Shown here: positions 34,470 through 43,634 of the stretch, in pieces
Layout of the letters: each line of letters opens with the position of its first letter
How positions within the stretch are numbered: the stretch's first letter is position 1
Source: an uncultured Muribaculaceae bacterium
Lineage (GTDB): Bacteria > Bacteroidota > Bacteroidia > Bacteroidales > Muribaculaceae
Length of the DNA: 64,000 nt
Assembly (NCBI GenBank): GCA_910578075.1
Contig: CAJTPK010000021.1
Span: 1 to 64,000, forward strand
Direction: 5' to 3'
Made by a program: the position numbers and the translations under genes
The notes under the pieces: generated by a model
Seen by the model: the letters and a program-made list of their open reading frames with translations, nothing else
Told to the model about the DNA's origin: nothing
Database searches by the model: none

Positions 34470-36707
34470 ATGACGATTCCGGTACTGATTCTTTTTTCAG
34501 CAACAGCTGTCACGGCCTCCGGAAGTGGTGTGACTTCCGTTGATTCCACAGGTGTGAACCTGTCGGAACTTAATGTCGTAGCTCTTAAACAGGATTCCAA
34601 ACTTAGGGAAGATGCAGTTTCGGCGACTGTGATAGGGCGTGCCGATCTTGAGGAATTGAACACAGTTACGATAAAGGGAATATCCGATGTGGTTCCGAAT
34701 CTTTTTATTCCGGATTATGGTTCCCGCATCACGTCTTCCATGTATGTGAGAGGTTTGGGTGCGAGGATGGATCATCCGGCAGTCGGACTTAACGTGGATA
34801 ATGTCCCTTATCTCAATAAGAATGCATATGATTTTGACCTCGCTGATATAGAATCAGTGGAGATGCTTCGCGGACCACAGTCGACATTGTATGGCCGCAA
34901 CACAATGGGAGGTCTGATCAACATTCAGACTCTTTCGCCGATGCGTTGGCAGGGATGGCGTTTTATGGCTGAAGGGGGAAGAGGCAATGATTATAAAATC
35001 TCAGCAGGATGGTATCATAAATTTGCTGAATCATTCGCTACATCCGTCACCGCTAATTTTTCCTATCTCGGAGGGTTCTTCCGAAATACACACACCGGTA
35101 AGCTTCTTGATAAGGAATTGAGCGGAGCTTTGAGGTGGAAAGCCAACTGGCGTGTTTCTGATAAGGTGTATATACAGAATGTGCTTGCCGGTTCGTTGCT
35201 ACGTCAGGGCGGTTATCCTTATGAGTATATAAAAACAGGTGAGATCAATTATAATGACACATGTTTCTACCGTAGATTTACGCTGAATGACGGTCTCAGT
35301 GTCACATATAGAGGTGATGGTTGGAATCTTGTGTCAATCACTACGGTGCAGCATATTGACGATAATATGACTCTTGATCAGGACTTCCTGCCGGAATCAT
35401 ATTTCACACTCACGCAGAAACAGAAGGAGACAGCCGTGACAGAGGATATAGTCGTAAAAGGGAATGCCCTTCAGGGTGATTACAAATGGCTTGCCGGATT
35501 CTTCGGTTTTTACAAGGAAATGGATATGAATGCGCCTGTGACTTTTAAGGATACAGGTATAGCCACCCTTATAGAAAATCATCGGAATAATTCAAATCCT
35601 TATTATCCCATATCCTGGGATTCAAGGGAATTTCCTCTGAATAGTGATTTCAATATCCCTACATTTGGAGTTGCTTTGTATCATGAGTCGAAATATGATG
35701 TCGGCAACTGGCATTTTACTGCGGGAGTGAGATTTGATTTTGAACAGGCCCGTCTTAAATACCGCAGTCATTGCGACACAGGATATGACATATATGCAGT
35801 GCAACCTACCGGTGCATACCAGCATTTCCAGAAAGCGGAGATCGATATAGACGAGAGCGGAAAGCTAAAACGCAGATATTTCACCTGGATGCCCAAGGTG
35901 AGTGTGCTTTATGATCTTCCGTTTGAATCAGGCAATGTGTATGCTACTGTCACCAAAGGTTACAAGTCGGGCGGTTTCAATACCCAGATGTTCAGCGAAG
36001 TCCTTCAGCAGAGGCTCATGCGTATAATGGGGATCGGCACAGAGTATGATGTGAATTCGATAGTCGGTTATAAGCCTGAATATAGCTGGAATTATGAAAT
36101 CGGCAGCCATCTGACGTTCCTTCAAAATAAATTGACGGCGGATATTTCTCTCTTCTATATTGATTGCCGGGATCAGCAGCTTACAATGTTCCCTGCCGGA
36201 TCAACGACAGGACGTATAATGACAAATGCCGGAAAAACGCGAAGTTTTGGTGGGGAGCTGACACTAAGTTACACTCCGGCTACGTTTATTACATTAAACG
36301 GGTCGTATGGATATACAAATGCAAGGTTCCGTGAGTTTTTTAGCGGCAAAACCGATTATAAAGGGAAGGTGATCCCTTATGCTCCGCAAAACACATTGTT
36401 CCTTCAGACATTGTTCTATGTCTCTCCGCGCAGAGGGGTTGTTAAACATTGGATATTTGATCTCAACCTGAAAGGGACAGGTAAGATATACTGGAATGAG
36501 GAGAACGCACGATGGCAAAAATTCTATGCTCAGCTCGGTGCCTCTGTAACAGCGGAGGGGAAACATTGGAGCATTCAATTATGGGGCAAGAATCTTACCG
36601 GTACACGTTACCATACGTTCTACTTCATGTCGATGGGGAATGAGTTCCTGCAGAGGGGAAGACCATGGCAAATTGGTGCAACACTCCGCTTTGATATAAA
36701 AAAATAA
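34470..36707 (+). CDS. TonB-dependent outer-membrane receptor
   Basis: A 745-residue receptor. A signal peptide (about 1-20) leads directly into a short TonB-box-like region ('LNVVAL', about 32-37) and the plug domain ('GISDVVPNLFIPDYGSRITSS' ... 'SVEMLRGPQSTLYGRNTMGGLINIQT'). A 22-strand-type barrel follows and ends in the outer-membrane C-terminal signature ending 'ATLRFDIKK'. It lacks the N-terminal carboxypeptidase-like extension of SusC proteins and no SusD follows, so it is of the siderophore/vitamin type rather than a polysaccharide importer. The ligand is unknown. It lies between a sulfatase and a lipoprotein gene. Confidence 0.9.
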   Translation: MTIPVLILFSATAVTASGSGVTSVDSTGVNLSELNVVALKQDSKLREDAVSATVIGRADLEELNTVTIKGISDVVPNLFIPDYGSRITSSMYVRGLGARMDHPAVGLNVDNVPYLNKNAYDFDLADIESVEMLRGPQSTLYGRNTMGGLINIQTLSPMRWQGWRFMAEGGRGNDYKISAGWYHKFAESFATSVTANFSYLGGFFRNTHTGKLLDKELSGALRWKANWRVSDKVYIQNVLAGSLLRQGGYPYEYIKTGEINYNDTCFYRRFTLNDGLSVTYRGDGWNLVSITTVQHIDDNMTLDQDFLPESYFTLTQKQKETAVTEDIVVKGNALQGDYKWLAGFFGFYKEMDMNAPVTFKDTGIATLIENHRNNSNPYYPISWDSREFPLNSDFNIPTFGVALYHESKYDVGNWHFTAGVRFDFEQARLKYRSHCDTGYDIYAVQPTGAYQHFQKAEIDIDESGKLKRRYFTWMPKVSVLYDLPFESGNVYATVTKGYKSGGFNTQMFSEVLQQRLMRIMGIGTEYDVNSIVGYKPEYSWNYEIGSHLTFLQNKLTADISLFYIDCRDQQLTMFPAGSTTGRIMTNAGKTRSFGGELTLSYTPATFITLNGSYGYTNARFREFFSGKTDYKGKVIPYAPQNTLFLQTLFYVSPRRGVVKHWIFDLNLKGTGKIYWNEENARWQKFYAQLGASVTAEGKHWSIQLWGKNLTGTRYHTFYFMSMGNEFLQRGRPWQIGATLRFDIKK

Positions 36708-36761
36708 ACTGATTTTTAAGTTTACAAACTAATATAGACAAACAAATAAAAAGAATAAAGA

Positions 36762-37682
36762 ATGAAGAAAATTATCTTAGGTGCCGCTGCTGTGGCGATG
36801 ATGATTGGTGTGTCATCCTGTGATAGCAAAGAGGGTACATCAACGATGAACTTCCCGGTTACAACCTATAATCATGTGGCAGATATGGTTGCAGGAGGGG
36901 AACCGACAGTTGTAGGGTCTACTTACAAGTTCAATTTTGATACAATGGCAGCTACTGTAACTGTTGGAGCTGAGTTGCCCATTTCCGGCAATAACATTTC
37001 ATTTGTGACACCCTCAATCAACTACACCGGTGGAATGTATAATTATGAAAACAATTATTATGAGGTGATAAATGTCAACTCAATGGTTGCCGGTACAGCG
37101 TCAAATCAGGCCACTATCGCCAATCTCGATTGCCAGCTTACCTCCATAGCATATTATCCCCCCCAGATTGAGGGCCTCCCGCAGGTGTCAATTCCCTATG
37201 GATATAAATATGCTGTGATGAGCTATAATATCGGTAATAATTATAAAGTGAAGACATTCTGGTCAGATATGACCTTCAATGGAAGCACCACTACTCACTA
37301 TTCTTTAGGAGGAGCTAACAAGGAGTTTACAAGCAAGGATGTTCTTTATCGTGTGGTAATGAATGTAAAGGATAAAAAGGCAACTGTGATTCTTTATAAT
37401 GCCAAGCTTGCTGAAGAGATGCCCAAGCCCATCACCAACATTGTGCTTAAGGATCTTCCAGTGTCCTTTGATGCAACCGGTTACAGCATCACTGCCAAAG
37501 ATGTTGTGCCTGATGTCTATGAATCCGGTGTTGCGACACCCAATCCTAATTTCCCCTTCGACTCATTCACACTGTCTTCACGCGGAGACTTGACAAGCTG
37601 CAACATATATTATAAGGTAGCAGGCAAATATCAGGGTGAGTTTAACGGAAGCTATGTATTGAAGGTTAGTTCAAGCAACTGA
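36762..37682 (+). CDS. Secreted lipoprotein of unknown function
   Basis: A 306-residue lipoprotein with a clear lipobox (signal MKKIILGAAAVAMMIGVSS-C, Cys20). The mature part is rich in Tyr, Asn and Thr and looks like repeated beta-strands, with many 'NYxxxN'-type stretches. It resembles Bacteroidetes surface lipoproteins of uncharacterised DUF families, but I do not recognise the specific one. It starts 54 bp after the TonB receptor with no promoter of its own and ends before a terminator, so it is probably the receptor's partner at the cell surface; this is inference. Confidence 0.75.
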   Translation: MKKIILGAAAVAMMIGVSSCDSKEGTSTMNFPVTTYNHVADMVAGGEPTVVGSTYKFNFDTMAATVTVGAELPISGNNISFVTPSINYTGGMYNYENNYYEVINVNSMVAGTASNQATIANLDCQLTSIAYYPPQIEGLPQVSIPYGYKYAVMSYNIGNNYKVKTFWSDMTFNGSTTTHYSLGGANKEFTSKDVLYRVVMNVKDKKATVILYNAKLAEEMPKPITNIVLKDLPVSFDATGYSITAKDVVPDVYESGVATPNPNFPFDSFTLSSRGDLTSCNIYYKVAGKYQGEFNGSYVLKVSSSN

Positions 37683-37734
37683 TATAGATTTGTATAGAAA
37701 TTAGGGGAATATCACAGATATTTCCGTCAAAACA

Positions 37735-37775
37735 TAAAAATGGCGCGTCCGGTAAAAACGACGTGCCATTTTTTA
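37735..37775 (+). terminator. Terminator of the TonB receptor-lipoprotein unit
   Basis: The stem ATGGCGCGT / ACGTGCCAT (37740-37748 with 37760-37768, one G:T wobble) is flanked by an A-run and six T. It lies about 60 bp after the lipoprotein stop codon. Confidence 0.85.
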
Positions 37776-37851
37776 TGAAACGGACTCTAAACAACTTCAG
37801 GGAGTTCATCTTTGAAAAATTCACAGTTTCATGGATTTTGCGCAAATTTGA

Positions 37852-37883
37852 TTTGTCGGATTAAGAATTTTTAGATACCTTTG
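37852..37883 (+). promoter_or_regulatory. Promoter of the nuo-atp super-operon
   Basis: TTTG at 37852-37855, a 20-bp spacer, TACCTTTG at 37876-37883; a full consensus match. The start near 37890 gives a 77-nt leader with GAGAGGTAAGA at 37904-37914. No comparable promoter was found in the gaps before atpD, atpE or nuoI. Confidence 0.8.
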
Positions 37884-37966
37884 CAGATATATTTTGCCCA
37901 TTTGAGAGGTAAGATTAAATTATAAACAAACATAGATACGATTAACTAATTAAACTGTAATAAGAT

Positions 37967-38338
37967 ATGAATCTATTGCTGGAGATAGGCAATGGCGCGC
38001 TGTCGGTTACGGCGGTACTCACAGGTATAGGGCTTGTGTTTGCTGCGCTTCTTATAGCCAAATTGATTTCTCCGAGATCTTTCTCAGTAAGAAAATCAGA
38101 GCCTTACGAGTGCGGTATTCCGACACGAGGCGAATCGATGATTCAGTTTAAGGCGGGATATTACATTTTCGCCATCCTGTTTCTTATTTTTGATGTTGAG
38201 ACCGTCTTCTTATGGCCTTGGTCAGTTGTGATGCGCGGACTCGGTCCTCAGGGACTTCTCTGCATCGCCATATTTATGTTTGTGTTGATCATGGGTCTTG
38301 CCTATGCATGGAAGAAAGGAGCATTGAAATGGGAATAG
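37967..38338 (+). CDS. nuoA: NADH-quinone oxidoreductase subunit A
   Basis: A small inner-membrane subunit of complex I (123 residues, three hydrophobic segments). The conserved loop 'EPYECGIPTRGESMIQFKAGYYIFAILFLIFDVET' carries the Cys and acidic residues that mark NuoA and sit near the quinone cavity. It is the first gene of the 18-gene unit. Its last 10 bases overlap nuoB. Confidence 0.95.
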   Translation: MNLLLEIGNGALSVTAVLTGIGLVFAALLIAKLISPRSFSVRKSEPYECGIPTRGESMIQFKAGYYIFAILFLIFDVETVFLWPWSVVMRGLGPQGLLCIAIFMFVLIMGLAYAWKKGALKWE

Positions 38339-38943
38339 ACAAGATTAAAAGCATGAAGCGTGAGGACTTCAAGGATAACGAATATATCGATAAACTTGTA
38401 GACGAACTCAACGCAACCGGCGCCAATGTGGTTGTCGGCAAAATGGATGAACTTATCAACTGGGGTATCTCGAACTCACTGTGGCCCCTATGCTTCGGTA
38501 CAAGTTGCTGTGCCATCGAGTTTATGAGCCTTGGTGCCGCACGCTATGATATGGCGCGTTTCGGTTTCGAGGTGGCACGTAACTCACCGCGTCAGGCAGA
38601 CTACGTAATGGTTCAGGGTACTATTGTTCACCGCATGGCGCCTGTGATGCGCCGTCTGTATGAACAGCTTGCCGAGCCCAAGTATGTTATAGCATGTGGC
38701 GGATGTGCAGTCTCCGGCGGTCCGTTCAAAAATTCATATTGTGTGGTTCCCGGTGTAGACCAGATCCTCCCGGTAGATGTGTATATCCCGGGTTGCCCTC
38801 CGCGTCCGGAGGCTATGTTCTACGGATTGATGCAGCTTCAGCGTAAGATCAAGGTGCAGAAATTCTTCGGAGGAACAAACCGCAAGGAGAAGATAGAGGA
38901 ATTTTTCGCCGCTCATCCCGAAGAGAAGGGAGAGATAGGATAA
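38329..38943 (+). CDS. nuoB: NADH-quinone oxidoreductase subunit B
   Basis: A peripheral-arm subunit (204 residues) that holds the terminal [4Fe-4S] cluster N2, the electron donor to quinone. The ligands are visible: Cys60 and Cys61 ('FGTSCCAIEFM'), Cys126 ('CGGCAVSGG') and Cys156 ('PGCPPRPE'). ATG 38329 lies inside the end of nuoA; the frame is open further back to 38212, but that stretch is nuoA sequence out of frame. Confidence 0.96.
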   Translation: MGIDKIKSMKREDFKDNEYIDKLVDELNATGANVVVGKMDELINWGISNSLWPLCFGTSCCAIEFMSLGAARYDMARFGFEVARNSPRQADYVMVQGTIVHRMAPVMRRLYEQLAEPKYVIACGGCAVSGGPFKNSYCVVPGVDQILPVDVYIPGCPPRPEAMFYGLMQLQRKIKVQKFFGGTNRKEKIEEFFAAHPEEKGEIG

Positions 38944-38975
38944 TTCAAATGTTTGAAAAGGAATAGACTTAAACC

Positions 38976-40607
38976 ATGAGCGATATAAAAGATATTATCG
39001 GCAAGATTTGTCCGGCGGCAACCTTCGAGGAGGGGGAATGTCTGTTGGTCAATGTTCCCGAAAAGGATTGGTATCCACTGGCGAAAAGCCTCAAGGAGAA
39101 TAAAGACCTTGGTTTTGATGTGCTGACTGCAGTGGTCGGCATGGACTGGAAAGAGAAAATAGGAGTGGTTTACTACCTCACCTCCACATCCCACAATTGG
39201 GGTATGCTGGCAGTAAAGGTTGAGGCAGAAAACCGCGAAGATGCATATATCCACAGTGTGAGCGACCTCTGGAAGGTTGCTAACTTCCAGGAGCGTGAAG
39301 TTTACGACATGTTCGGTATCAAGTTCATCAACCATCCCGACATGCGCCGTTTCTTCCTCCGCAACGACTGGGTCGGACATCCATTGCGTAAAGATTATGA
39401 CGCGAATCCCGAATTGAATCCCATCCGTCTTGAAGATGAGGAGAATGAGGATGATTCGCGCGTTTTTGTTGAGGATGAGTCCGGCAAGATTGTTGAGCAG
39501 CCGAAAAAAGTATTCGAGAAAGATGAATATGTTGTCAACATCGGTCCTCAGCACCCCTCTACTCATGGTGTGATGCGTTTCCGCGCATCTCTCGATGGTG
39601 AGATTGTAAATAAAGTTGATGTCGTTTCCGGATATATCCATCGTGGAATAGAGAAGCTTTGTGAAGGAATGACTTATCCTCAGATTCTTCATTTCACTGA
39701 TCGTATGGACTACATGTCAGCTCACCAGAACCGTCACTGTCTCTGCATGTGCATTGAGAAAGCTCTCGGCATCGAGGTGCCCCGCCGCGCACAGGTAATA
39801 CGCACAATGATGGACGAGCTGATGCGTATAAGCTCGCATCTCCTTTCATTCGGTTGCACAGCAATGGACCTTGGCGCTACAACTGCATTCTTCTACGGAT
39901 TCCGTGAGCGGGAGATGGTGCTCGATATATTTGAGAAAACATGTGGTGCGAGAATGTCGATGAACTATAATGTCATCGGTGGCGTTATCGCTGATTTGCA
40001 TCCTGATTTTGTTAAAGATGTAAAGCATCTTATAGAAATCATGCCTGAGCGTCTCAAGGAATATCATAAGGTATTCTCCGGTAACCTCATCGCAAAGAAT
40101 CGTCTTGTAGGAGTGGGAATGCTTAGCAAGGAGGATGCGATTAATTATGATATAACAGGTCCAAGTGGACGCGGTTCCAACTGGAGTTGTGACTGCCGTA
40201 AGAAGCATCCTTATGCTGTATACAATGAGGTTGAATTCGATGAAGTTCTTCTTGACGGATGCGACTCATATTCCCGCTATATGGTGAGAATGAAAGAGAT
40301 CGAGCAGAGTTGCCGTATCCTTTCCCAGCTTGTAGACCGTATACCTGAAGGGGAGATCCGTGCACAGGTTCCCAAGATAATAAAACTACCTGCGGGTCGC
40401 TGGTATCAGCAGGTTGAGGCAAGCCGCGGCACATTCGGTGTCTATATCGAGTCAACCGGAGAGAAGAATCCGTTCCGTGTTCATTTCCAGAGCCCATGCT
40501 TCAATCTTGTGGGTGTCATGAACCTGACATGTTCGGGATACATGATTGCCGACTTGATCACAATCGGAGCTGCACTCGACTTTGTGATTCCGGATATCGA
40601 CAGATAA
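38976..40607 (+). CDS. nuoCD: NADH-quinone oxidoreductase subunits C and D fused
   Basis: A peripheral-arm subunit of 543 residues. NuoC occupies about residues 1-150 ('NFQEREVYDMFGIKFINHPDMRRFFLRNDWVGHPLRKDY') and NuoD starts near 180 ('EYVVNIGPQHPSTHGVMRF'), joined by an acidic linker ('EDEENEDDSRVFVEDE'). NuoD forms the quinone-reduction pocket with NuoB. The C-D fusion is also known from E. coli and many Bacteroidetes. A large part of NuoD is Cys-rich in the 'RHCLCMCIEKAL' segment, unusual in appearance but not at known ligand sites. Confidence 0.96.
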   Translation: MSDIKDIIGKICPAATFEEGECLLVNVPEKDWYPLAKSLKENKDLGFDVLTAVVGMDWKEKIGVVYYLTSTSHNWGMLAVKVEAENREDAYIHSVSDLWKVANFQEREVYDMFGIKFINHPDMRRFFLRNDWVGHPLRKDYDANPELNPIRLEDEENEDDSRVFVEDESGKIVEQPKKVFEKDEYVVNIGPQHPSTHGVMRFRASLDGEIVNKVDVVSGYIHRGIEKLCEGMTYPQILHFTDRMDYMSAHQNRHCLCMCIEKALGIEVPRRAQVIRTMMDELMRISSHLLSFGCTAMDLGATTAFFYGFREREMVLDIFEKTCGARMSMNYNVIGGVIADLHPDFVKDVKHLIEIMPERLKEYHKVFSGNLIAKNRLVGVGMLSKEDAINYDITGPSGRGSNWSCDCRKKHPYAVYNEVEFDEVLLDGCDSYSRYMVRMKEIEQSCRILSQLVDRIPEGEIRAQVPKIIKLPAGRWYQQVEASRGTFGVYIESTGEKNPFRVHFQSPCFNLVGVMNLTCSGYMIADLITIGAALDFVIPDIDR

Positions 40608-40679
40608 AATGCGGATCTGATATTGAGAATAAAAACTGACAATACAATAAGCGTATAATCCAAAAAATAAATAATCAAT

Positions 40680-41759
40680 ATGTTTGATTTTGGAAAATGG
40701 ACATCCGCATTCAACAGCCTTCTTTTGGGCACAGGCATGGCCGATTGGCTGGTTGTCTTGATTGAGTGTGTTATCATAGCGGTGCTTGTGCTCGCCACTT
40801 ATACCGTTTTGGCACTTTTCTATATCCTTTACGAGCGTAAGCTTTGTGCATGGTTCCAGTGCCGACTTGGCCCGATGCGTGTCGGCAAATGGGGACTTCT
40901 CCAGGTGTTCGCCGATATGTTCAAGATTCTTATCAAGGAGCTGATCTGTCTTAAAGGTACAGACCGTTTCCTTTTCAAGCTTGCACCGTATATCGTGATC
41001 ACATCTTCCGTGACTATGCTCGCATGTCTTCCATGGGGTAATGGACTTCAGATCATCGACTGGAATATAGGTATATTCTTCATTTTGGCAGTTTCGTCGG
41101 TCGGAGTGTTGGGTATCCTTCTTGCAGGATGGGCATCTAACAATAAATACACTCTGATCGGTGCGATGCGAAGTGGAGCACAGATGATAAGCTACGAGCT
41201 GTCACTTGGAATCGCATTGATGACAATCTGTGTTCTTGCCGGTACAATGAACATTTCGGAGCTTGTTGCAGAGCAGGAGAGCGCATGGTTCCTCTTCAGA
41301 GGTCATATCCCGGCGATCATTGCATTCATCATCTATGTCATAGCTGCTACGGCTGAGACCAACCGTGGTCCCTTCGACCTTCCGGAGGCTGAGCATGAGC
41401 TTACAGCCGGTTACCATACTGAGTATTCAGGTATCCATTTCGGATTTTTCTACCTTGCGGAATATCTGAACCTCTTCATCGTTTCCGGTATCGCTACTCT
41501 TATGTTCCTTGGAGGATGGATGCCACTTCACATTCCAGGATGGGATGGCTTCAATGATATCATGAATTATATCCCCTCTGTGGTTTGGTTCCTTGGCAAG
41601 GCATTCTTCATCTCATTTGTGATAATATGGTTTAAATGGACCTTCCCGCGTGTCAGAATCGACCAGATGCTGGCATTCGAGTGGAAATATCTCATGCCTT
41701 TCTCTTTGGCAAACCTTATACTGATGGCAGTGTTTGTAGCCTTAGGATGGCATTTCTAA
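40680..41759 (+). CDS. nuoH: NADH-quinone oxidoreductase subunit H
   Basis: The membrane subunit that joins the peripheral arm to the proton-pumping arm, about eight helices, 359 residues. Conserved blocks are 'ERKLCAWFQCRLGPMRVGKWGLLQ', 'SYELSLGIALM' and 'AETNRGPFDLPEAEHELTAGYHTEYSG', the last forming the quinone-access E-channel loop. In ordinary Bacteroidetes nuo operons nuoI would follow; here the next gene, 72 bp on, is atpD. Confidence 0.96.
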   Translation: MFDFGKWTSAFNSLLLGTGMADWLVVLIECVIIAVLVLATYTVLALFYILYERKLCAWFQCRLGPMRVGKWGLLQVFADMFKILIKELICLKGTDRFLFKLAPYIVITSSVTMLACLPWGNGLQIIDWNIGIFFILAVSSVGVLGILLAGWASNNKYTLIGAMRSGAQMISYELSLGIALMTICVLAGTMNISELVAEQESAWFLFRGHIPAIIAFIIYVIAATAETNRGPFDLPEAEHELTAGYHTEYSGIHFGFFYLAEYLNLFIVSGIATLMFLGGWMPLHIPGWDGFNDIMNYIPSVVWFLGKAFFISFVIIWFKWTFPRVRIDQMLAFEWKYLMPFSLANLILMAVFVALGWHF

Positions 41760-41831
41760 AAGAATAAACAGAATATAAAATAGAGGCATTGAAGCTTAGG
41801 CGGATTTGCTGACAAGAAACAAGAAATTGAT

Positions 41832-43334
41832 ATGAGCGCAAATTACGGCACAGTTACCCAGGTTATCGGACCTGTGATAGACGTTTCGTTCGAGGGAGGC
41901 AAAGAGAATATACCCCCCATTTACACAGCCTTGAAGGTTGAGCGCGACAACGGAGAGGAACTAATACTCGAAGTTGAGCAGCACATCGGTGAGGATATCG
42001 TCAGATGCGTTGCGATGGAGAGTACCGACGGAGTTCGTCGTGGCGTTAAAGTAATGAACCTTGAGCGTCCTATCGCTGTTCCCACGGGTAATCAGGTGAA
42101 GGGTCGTCTGCTGAATGTGATCGGTGAGCCAATCGATATGCTCGGGGATTTGAACCGCGACAATCTGCGTCCCATACATCAGCCAGCTCCGGAATTTGAT
42201 GATCTTGCAATCTCGCAGGAGATACTTTATACGGGTATCAAGGTGATCGACCTTTTGGAGCCATATTCAAAAGGTGGTAAGATCGGTCTCTTCGGAGGTG
42301 CAGGTGTAGGTAAGACTGTGCTTATCATGGAGCTCATCAACAATATTGCCAAAGGACACGACGGATTCTCTGTGTTTACCGGTGTAGGCGAACGTACACG
42401 TGAGGGTAATGACCTTCTTCGTGAGATGATCGAAAGTGGTGTCATCAAGTATGGCAAGAAGTTTGAGGAGGGAATGGAAAAAGGGGAGTGGAATCTTGGC
42501 GATGTAGACCAGGAGGCACTTAAGCAGTCACAATCTACCCTTGTGTTCGGTCAGATGAACGAGCCTCCGGGTGCGCGTCTTCGTGTTGCCCTTTCCGGGC
42601 TTACAGTGGCCGAGCAATTCCGTGACAATGACGGTGGTGGTAAAGAGGTGTTGCTCTTTATCGATAACATTTTCCGTTTCACTCAGGCAGGTTCCGAGGT
42701 GTCCGCACTTCTTGGCCGTATGCCTTCCGCTGTAGGTTATCAGCCGACACTTTCATCAGAGATGGGTGCGCTTCAGGAGCGAATCACATCCACAAAGCAG
42801 GGTAGTATCACATCTGTACAGGCAATTTATGTGCCTGCTGACGACTTGACAGACCCGGCTCCAGCCACAACCTTCAGCTTCCTTGATGCAACTACCGTGT
42901 TGAGCCGTAAGATCGCAGAGCTTGGTATCTATCCGGCTGTTGACCCGCTTGACTCGACATCACGTATCCTTGATCCGAATATCATCGGTGAGGAACACTA
43001 CAATGTAGCTCAGGCTGTGAAACAGTTGCTTCAGAAGTATAATGAGCTTCAGGATATCATCGCTATTCTTGGTGTTGATGAGCTTAGCGATGAGGATAAA
43101 CTTGTAGTGGCCCGCGCTCGTAGAGCACAGCGTTATCTTTCCCAGCCCTTCCATGTGGCAGAACAGTTTACCGGTCTTAAGGGTGTGATGGTTCCGTTGT
43201 CGGAGACTATCCGTGGATTCAAGATGATTCTTTCCGGAGAGCTTGATAATCTTCCGGAGCAGGCATTCCTCAATGTCGGTACAATCGATGAGGCTATCGC
43301 CAAAGGTAAGAAGATGATGGAGGATGTGAAGTAA
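41832..43334 (+). CDS. atpD: F1 ATP synthase subunit beta
   Basis: The catalytic subunit of F1 (500 residues). Walker A 'GGAGVGKT' at 155-162, 'GERTREGND' near 187, Walker B 'VLLFIDNIFRF', and 'DELSDED' as the DELSEED equivalent. Compared with E. coli AtpD from memory there is an extra stretch of roughly 27 residues after 'MIESGVI' ('KYGKKFEEGMEKGEWNLGD...'). It starts an atpDC-BEFHAG block, the Bacteroidetes order with beta/epsilon placed first, inserted in the nuo operon. Confidence 0.97.
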   Translation: MSANYGTVTQVIGPVIDVSFEGGKENIPPIYTALKVERDNGEELILEVEQHIGEDIVRCVAMESTDGVRRGVKVMNLERPIAVPTGNQVKGRLLNVIGEPIDMLGDLNRDNLRPIHQPAPEFDDLAISQEILYTGIKVIDLLEPYSKGGKIGLFGGAGVGKTVLIMELINNIAKGHDGFSVFTGVGERTREGNDLLREMIESGVIKYGKKFEEGMEKGEWNLGDVDQEALKQSQSTLVFGQMNEPPGARLRVALSGLTVAEQFRDNDGGGKEVLLFIDNIFRFTQAGSEVSALLGRMPSAVGYQPTLSSEMGALQERITSTKQGSITSVQAIYVPADDLTDPAPATTFSFLDATTVLSRKIAELGIYPAVDPLDSTSRILDPNIIGEEHYNVAQAVKQLLQKYNELQDIIAILGVDELSDEDKLVVARARRAQRYLSQPFHVAEQFTGLKGVMVPLSETIRGFKMILSGELDNLPEQAFLNVGTIDEAIAKGKKMMEDVK

Positions 43335-43380
43335 TCACACACCACCAGCATCAAGTAAGCATTAATAAAATAAAGAATAG

Positions 43381-43617
43381 ATGACACTCGAAATCATATC
43401 GGCTCACGAAGTGACATTCAAGGGAGAGGCAATCTCTGTGACACTTCCCGGACAATTGGGATCATTCACGGTGTTGAGAAATCATGCCGCGTTGATATCC
43501 GTGCTTGTTAAAGGGAATGTAAGATACACCACGCCAGACGGAGTGGAAAAGTCTTTGAGCATTGATGGCGGTATCGCCGATGTCAATAATAATGTGATTT
43601 CAGTATGCGTCTATTAA
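43381..43617 (+). CDS. atpC: F1 ATP synthase subunit epsilon, short form
   Basis: The epsilon subunit reduced to its N-terminal beta-barrel (78 residues; E. coli has about 139). 'LPGQLGSFTVLRNHAALIS' is the family's conserved core. The C-terminal two-helix domain that inhibits ATP hydrolysis in other bacteria is absent, so that form of inhibition cannot operate here. Short epsilon subunits are usual in Bacteroidetes as I recall. Confidence 0.92.
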   Translation: MTLEIISAHEVTFKGEAISVTLPGQLGSFTVLRNHAALISVLVKGNVRYTTPDGVEKSLSIDGGIADVNNNVISVCVY

Positions 43618-43634
43618 ATTCAATAAGCACGAGT

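Noticed and set aside
41790..41831. Promoter for the atp block just before atpD
   Set aside because: A TTTG occurs, but the preceding bases read CGGA rather than TAnn, and there is no matching -33 box.
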